From assembly GCA_040954595.2 (NCBI GenBank), contig CM082598.2, positions 8,990,001 to 9,054,000 of the forward strand: a stretch of 64,000 bases of DNA, written 5' to 3'. This document shows, one piece after another, positions 60,745 through 64,000 of the stretch (position 1 is its first letter; each line of letters opens with the position of its first letter). Origin of the DNA: Balanoglossus misakiensis (taxonomy: Eukaryota > Hemichordata). Below the pieces are notes generated by a model, which was not told where the DNA came from, made no database searches, and saw nothing but the letters and a program-made list of their open reading frames with translations. The translations under genes and the position numbers were made by a program.

Positions 60745-62847
60745 TTACATTATATGCGGTACGCCGATGTCAGCTTACCCGGCAGTACTGCAGGCCGTGC
60801 CCCCAACTAACGTCGGTGTTTGAAACGCCCTGGTTAAATTCGGGCTTTCTCTATAAATTGACAGGCAATAATGCAGTCCTACCCGAACAAATGTCGAGTG
60901 TTGACCCGCTGTGACTTTCCCTCTTCGGTTTGCCCGACTTAGCCAACGTCTTTGTACTAGAGTGTCGGGTCTTTTACAGAGCCAGGCCGAAGGAAATCCG
61001 ACTTGATCGCCGTTGCTAACGAACGCTAGTGTCTTTCATGGTGTGCCGGGGTTTAAGTCGAGCCAGGCCGTAGGAGATCTGACTTGATCATCGTGGTCAA
61101 TGTACGCGTGTTTCCGCTCTAAAGTGCCGGGGCTTCAGCTAAACCAGGCCGTAGGAAATCCGACGTAATCACCGTTGATAACTTACGCCAGTCTGTGTCA
61201 TATAGAGCCGGTGCACCAGCCGAGTCACGCCGTAGGAAATCTGACTTGATCAACGTGGTCAATGTACGCCTGTTTCTGCTCTAGAGTGCTGGGGCTTCAG
61301 CTGAGCCAGGCCGTAGGAAACCCGACGTGATTACCGTTGTTAACTTACGCCAGTCTGTGTCCTAAATATAGTGCCGGGGTATCAGCCGTGCCAGGCCGAA
61401 GGAAATGTGAGTAGACCAACGTGGTCTCTGTACGCGTGTTTCTGCTCTAGAGTGCCAGGGCTTTAGCCAAGCCATGCCGTAGGAAATCTGACTTGATCAA
61501 CGTTGCTAACGAACGCTAGTGTCTGTCATAGTGTGCCGGGGTTTTAGTCGAGCCAAGCCGTAGGAGATCAGACTTGATCAACGTGGTCTCCGTACGCGTG
61601 TTTCTGCTCTAGAGTGCCGGGGCTTTATCCAAGCCGTGCCGTAGAAAATCTGACTTGATCACCGTTGCTAACGAACGCTAGTGTCTGTCATAGTGTGCCG
61701 GGGTTTTAGTCCAGCCAAGCCGTAGGAGATCAGACTTGATCAACGTGGTCTCTGTACGCGTGTTTCTGCTCTAGAGTGCCGGGGCTTTATCCAAGCCGTG
61801 CCGTAGAAAATCTGACTTGATCACCGTTGCTAACGTACGCTAGTGTCTGTCATATTGTGACGGAGATTTAGCCGAGCCAGGCCGTAGAAAAATCGACTTG
61901 TTCAACGTTACCAGTGTGCAACTGTTTCTGCTCTAGAGTGTCAGGGTTTTAGCCGACTTATGCTGTAGGAAATCTGAGTTGATGAACGGGAATTCAATGT
62001 TAGAAAACACGTGTGGAAAGTATCTCTACCCGTTTGAAACTAAGAAAAGAATTTATTCTTATTTATTTTGTAAAAAAGACAATTTTTCGAAAAAAAGTCG
62101 AAAATGGTAATTTTGTCTTGGGTGATTCAAATTATACCGCCTTTTCTGGAATTTGCAGCACTTTTTACAAGAGAACGACACTTCATGCTCCATAATATTT
62201 CCGAACAAATTACCATTTTTGTCAAAATATGGCCAAAATGGCTATTTTTTCTTGAATTCCGTCAAATTCGAAGAACAATGGTTTTGTTATTTTTTTTTCT
62301 AAAAATGACATTTTCAAGGAAAATTTGGTAAAACGCAATTTTGTCTGTAGTGAGCCAAATTAGACGGTCTTTTGTGGAATTTGTATCGATATTTACATAC
62401 GAAGAGCATTCTATACTCCATCCGATTTCCGAAAATGTAGTAAAAGGTATTTTTTGTATTTTTCAAAAATTTACCATTTTGACAAAATTGTGGCTAAAAT
62501 TGTTATTTTCGTGTTGAATGCCGCCAGTGTCACTGCTTTTAAAATTCATAAAAACTTTTAACATACAAGCAATTGTTTATATATGATCAGGTCACCGAAT
62601 TGAAAAAATAAATAAAGTTTTGCCTAAAAATGACCTTTTTGGTGCAAAAACGAATAAAACGCAATTTTGTATTAAATCAGCTCATTCAGAGTGCATTTTT
62701 TATAATCAGCACCATTTTTACATATAATGGAAATTTTATACAACATCAGATATCCAAATATGAAAAAATGATTTAGATTTTAGATGATTGTCCAAAATTA
62801 GCTGATATCTAATAAATGTAGTATTGAACCGTTCTGTCCCCCCCCCC
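60745..62847 (+). repeat. Satellite unit U28 (2,103 bp, twelve 81-mers)
   Basis: GC arm 60963-61938. The AT arm (from about 61988) has, besides the 38-bp deletion, a further loss of about 75 bp at gtcaaattcgaagaac (near 62263), making it the shortest AT arm here (about 899 bp). Otherwise it matches U27 (tgtagtaaaagg, gaattgaaaaaat). Poly-C is 62838-62847. Confidence 0.95.
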
Positions 62848-64000
62848 TTACATTATATGCGGTACGCCGATGTCAGCTTACCCGGCAGTACTGCAGGCCG
62901 TGCCCCCAACTAACGTCGGTGTTTGAAACGCCCTGGTTAAATTCGGGCTTTCTCTATAAATTGACAGGCAATAATGCAGGCCTACCCGAACAAATGTCGA
63001 GTGTTGACCCGCTGTGACTTTCCCTCTTCGGTTTGTCCGACTTAGCCAACGTCTTTGTACTAGAGTGTCGGGTCTTTTGCAGAGCCAGGCCGAAGGAAAT
63101 CCGACTTGATCACCGTTGCTAACGAACGCTAGTGTCTGTCATATTGTGACGGAGATTTAGCTGAGGCAGGCCGTAGACAAATCGACTTGTTCAACGTTGC
63201 CAGTGTGCAACTGTTTCTGCTCTAGAGTGTCAGAGCCAGGCCGTAGGAGATCTGACTTGATCAACGTGGTCAATGTACGCCTGTTTCTGCTCTAGAGTTT
63301 CGGGGCTTCAGCTGAGCGAGGCCGTAGGAAACCCGACGTGATTACCGTTGTTAACTTACGCTAGTCTGTGTACTATAGAGCCGGTGCACCAGCCGAGTCA
63401 CGCCGTAGGAAATCTGACTTGATCAACGTGGTCAATGTACGCCTGTTTCTGCTCTAGAGTGCCGGGGCTTCAGCTGAGCGAGGCCGTAGGAAACCCGACG
63501 TGATTACCGTTCTTAACTTACGCCAGTCTGTGTCCTATATATAGTGCCGAGGCATCAGCCGTGCCAGGCCGAAGGAAATGTGAGTAGATCAACGTGGTCT
63601 CTGTACGCGTGTTTCTGCTCTAGAGTGCCGGGGCTTTATCCAAGCCATGCCGTAGAAAATCTGACTTGATCACCGTTGCTAACGTACGCTAGTGTCTATC
63701 ATATTGTGACGGAGATTTAGCTGAGGCAGGCCGTAGACAAATCGACTTGTTCAACGTTACCAGTGTGCAACTGTTTCTGCTCTAGAGTGTCAGAGTTTTA
63801 GCCGACTTATGCTGTAGGAAATCTGAGTTGATGAACGGGAATTCAATATTAGAAAACCCGTGTGGAAAGTATCTCTACCCGTTTGAAACTAAGAAAAGAA
63901 TTTATTCTTATTTATTTTGTAAAAAAGACAATTTTTCGAAAAAAAGTCGAAAATGGTAATTTTGTCTTGGGTGATTCAAATTATACCGCCTTTTCTGGAA
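62848..64000 (+). repeat. Satellite unit U29 (right-truncated, rearranged GC arm)
   Basis: The linker is normal. The GC arm (63066-63787, 722 bp) is not a whole number of subrepeats: near 63225-63245 the last-subrepeat start tgtcag jumps to agccaggccgtaggagatc, losing several bases, and the late subrepeat gacggagatttagctgaggc occurs twice (63149 and 63707). The AT arm starts near 63837 and is cut by the window end. Confidence 0.93.

Noticed and set aside
1-64000. Ribosomal intergenic spacer with GC-rich enhancer subrepeats
   Set aside because: The unit architecture is reminiscent of a spacer, but no 18S, 5.8S, 28S or 5S sequence appears in 64 kb and 27 complete units.

Overview
The window is a eukaryotic, almost certainly metazoan, satellite array. 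About 59 kb of the 64 kb is one tandemly repeated family, in 27 complete units plus one partial unit at each edge, all in the same orientation. No rRNA, tRNA, CRISPR or bacterial-type operon was seen. The evidence for an animal comes from the insertions: a spliced Crypton tyrosine recombinase of the animal DUF3504/ZMYM2-QRICH1-like type, a CR1/Jockey-like LINE tail and a MITE-like DNA transposon. A marine invertebrate would fit, but that is an inference and I cannot name the species.

Each unit has four parts in fixed order. (1) A linker of about 217 bp starts with tacattatatgcggtacgcc. (2) A GC-rich arm holds 81-bp subrepeats of two alternating types, A ending ctgctctagag and B ending gtgtctgtcat or the like, so the true period is 162 bp. 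(3) An AT-rich arm of about 1,010 bp is itself built from about two and a half ancient 330-340 bp subrepeats. (4) A poly-C tract of 7-16 C ends the unit. The commonest unit is about 2,054 bp with ten complete 81-mers. Other units have 4, 6, 8, 12 or 14, so length changes in 162-bp steps; only U3/U17 and U26 have an odd number (11).

Insertions, left to right. A 1.2-kb MITE with TAA target duplications lies in U5 (7871-9069) and again at the same target base in U20 (42816-44015). A 5'-truncated LINE with an intact reverse transcriptase C-terminus and an (AAAT)n tail lies in U11 (21910-22674). An apparently intact 1.75-kb Crypton lies in U13 (28399-30144), with four inverted CCAAT boxes, a strong Kozak start, one 167-bp intron and a 406-residue recombinase that keeps its R-K-HxxR-H-Y residues.

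The array has long-range structure. U1-U6 and U14-U22 are collinear paralogous blocks 31-37 kb apart, with private variants and the MITE shared in the same order. U8/U9, U15/U16 and U23/U24 are very recent single-unit duplications, and the U9/U10 junction is echoed at U26/U27. The only plausible functional protein gene is the Crypton recombinase. The many short open frames recurring in each satellite unit are by-products of the repeat.
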